A stretch of 14,013 nt of DNA from Nitrososphaera sp. UBA210 (GTDB lineage Archaea; Thermoproteota; Nitrososphaeria; Nitrososphaerales; Nitrososphaeraceae): positions 1-14,013 of the forward strand of contig DADA01000073.1 in assembly GCA_002494895.1 (NCBI GenBank). Reading direction: 5' to 3'. Position numbers and translations under genes: made by a program. Each line of letters starts with the position of its first letter. The stretch's first letter is position 1. Positions 13,833-14,013 of the stretch are shown here, in pieces. The notes below the pieces were generated by a model, which had not been told where the DNA came from, ran no database searches, and saw only the letters and a program-made list of their open reading frames with translations.

Positions 13833-14013
13833 TGGCCGTGACAAAAGACCAGGTAAGACATCTTGGCTGGCTGTCCCGGATCGAGCTGTCTGATGACGAG
13901 CTCGCCAGATACTCCGGCCAGATCGAGACCATAGTAAAGTACCTTGACAAGCTGGACACGGTCCCGCTTCAGGAGGTCAAGCCTGTCGTCGCAAGGAAGA
14001 AATTCTCCGATCT
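13832..14013 (+). CDS. gatC: Aspartyl/glutamyl-tRNA amidotransferase subunit C (partial, runs off the right edge)
   Basis: The small subunit of GatCAB, which turns Asp-tRNA(Asn) into Asn-tRNA(Asn); in archaea Gln-tRNA is normally made by GatDE instead. Sixty residues are visible. They show the family's helical start (VRHLGWLSRIELSDDELARY, about 8-27), GQIETIVKYLDKLDTV (29-44) and the following E-V-K-P. The gene starts at ATG 13832, whose first base is the last base of the aspS TAA stop, so translation is probably coupled. The C-terminal end lies outside the window; gatA and gatB may follow but cannot be seen. Confidence 0.93.
   Translation, partial: MAVTKDQVRHLGWLSRIELSDDELARYSGQIETIVKYLDKLDTVPLQEVKPVVARKKFSD

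Noticed and set aside
1..14013. Search for CRISPR arrays, insertion sequences, tRNA or rRNA genes, attachment sites and long direct repeats.
   Set aside because: None seen on either strand by eye. The AT-rich flanks suggest transfer, but no transposase, integrase or flanking repeat was found.

Overview
The window looks like a chromosomal segment of an ammonia-oxidising archaeon of the Nitrososphaera type (Thaumarchaeota/Nitrososphaerota). This rests on an archaeal-type AspRS followed directly by gatC, an archaeal formate-dependent PurP, a two-winged-helix archaeal regulator, exported proteins ending in PEF-type and CFI-box-type C-termini, and AT-rich TATA boxes about 25-30 bases before most start codons (leaderless genes, many starting with TTG). 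The taxonomic call is inferred from gene content; no rRNA or other marker is present.

Layout. (1) 1-1653: an AT-richer flank with a DNA N4-cytosine/N6-adenine methyltransferase on the minus strand, the possible start of another minus-strand gene at the left edge, and a small unknown gene diverging from the methyltransferase. (2) 1905-10268: seven plus-strand genes that look like a cell-surface copper-handling locus. They are a 967-residue CopC-CopD-(YtkA-like)-beta-propeller fusion, a four-helix membrane protein, a tandem winged-helix regulator, two small membrane-anchored Ig-like proteins, a His-rich PEFG-like surface protein, and a 613-residue surface protein with an Ig-like module and a CFI-box domain. 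(3) 10265-11314: purP on the minus strand, converging with the last surface protein so that the two stop codons interlock in one CTAG. (4) 11503-12450: an AT-rich DUF4268 / PD-(D/E)XK nuclease-like gene with its own TATA box and an operator-like inverted repeat. (5) 12486-14013: aspS and the start of gatC, joined by a one-base stop/start overlap.

How it may work together. Four of the five exported proteins in the middle block have a histidine exactly at the predicted first residue after signal-peptide cleavage. This is the position used to bind Cu(II) in CopC and in histidine-brace copper proteins. The same block carries a regulator and several copies of a shared Ig-like module. My inference is an envelope copper capture and delivery system, which fits an organism whose ammonia oxidation and electron transport depend on copper. 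Separately, the AspRS carries a Pro at the position where Pro relaxes tRNA discrimination in a characterised archaeal enzyme, and it is coupled to gatC. Together they suggest that Asn-tRNA(Asn) is made by transamidation. The methyltransferase and the nuclease-like gene look like defence or mobile insertions flanking the core block.
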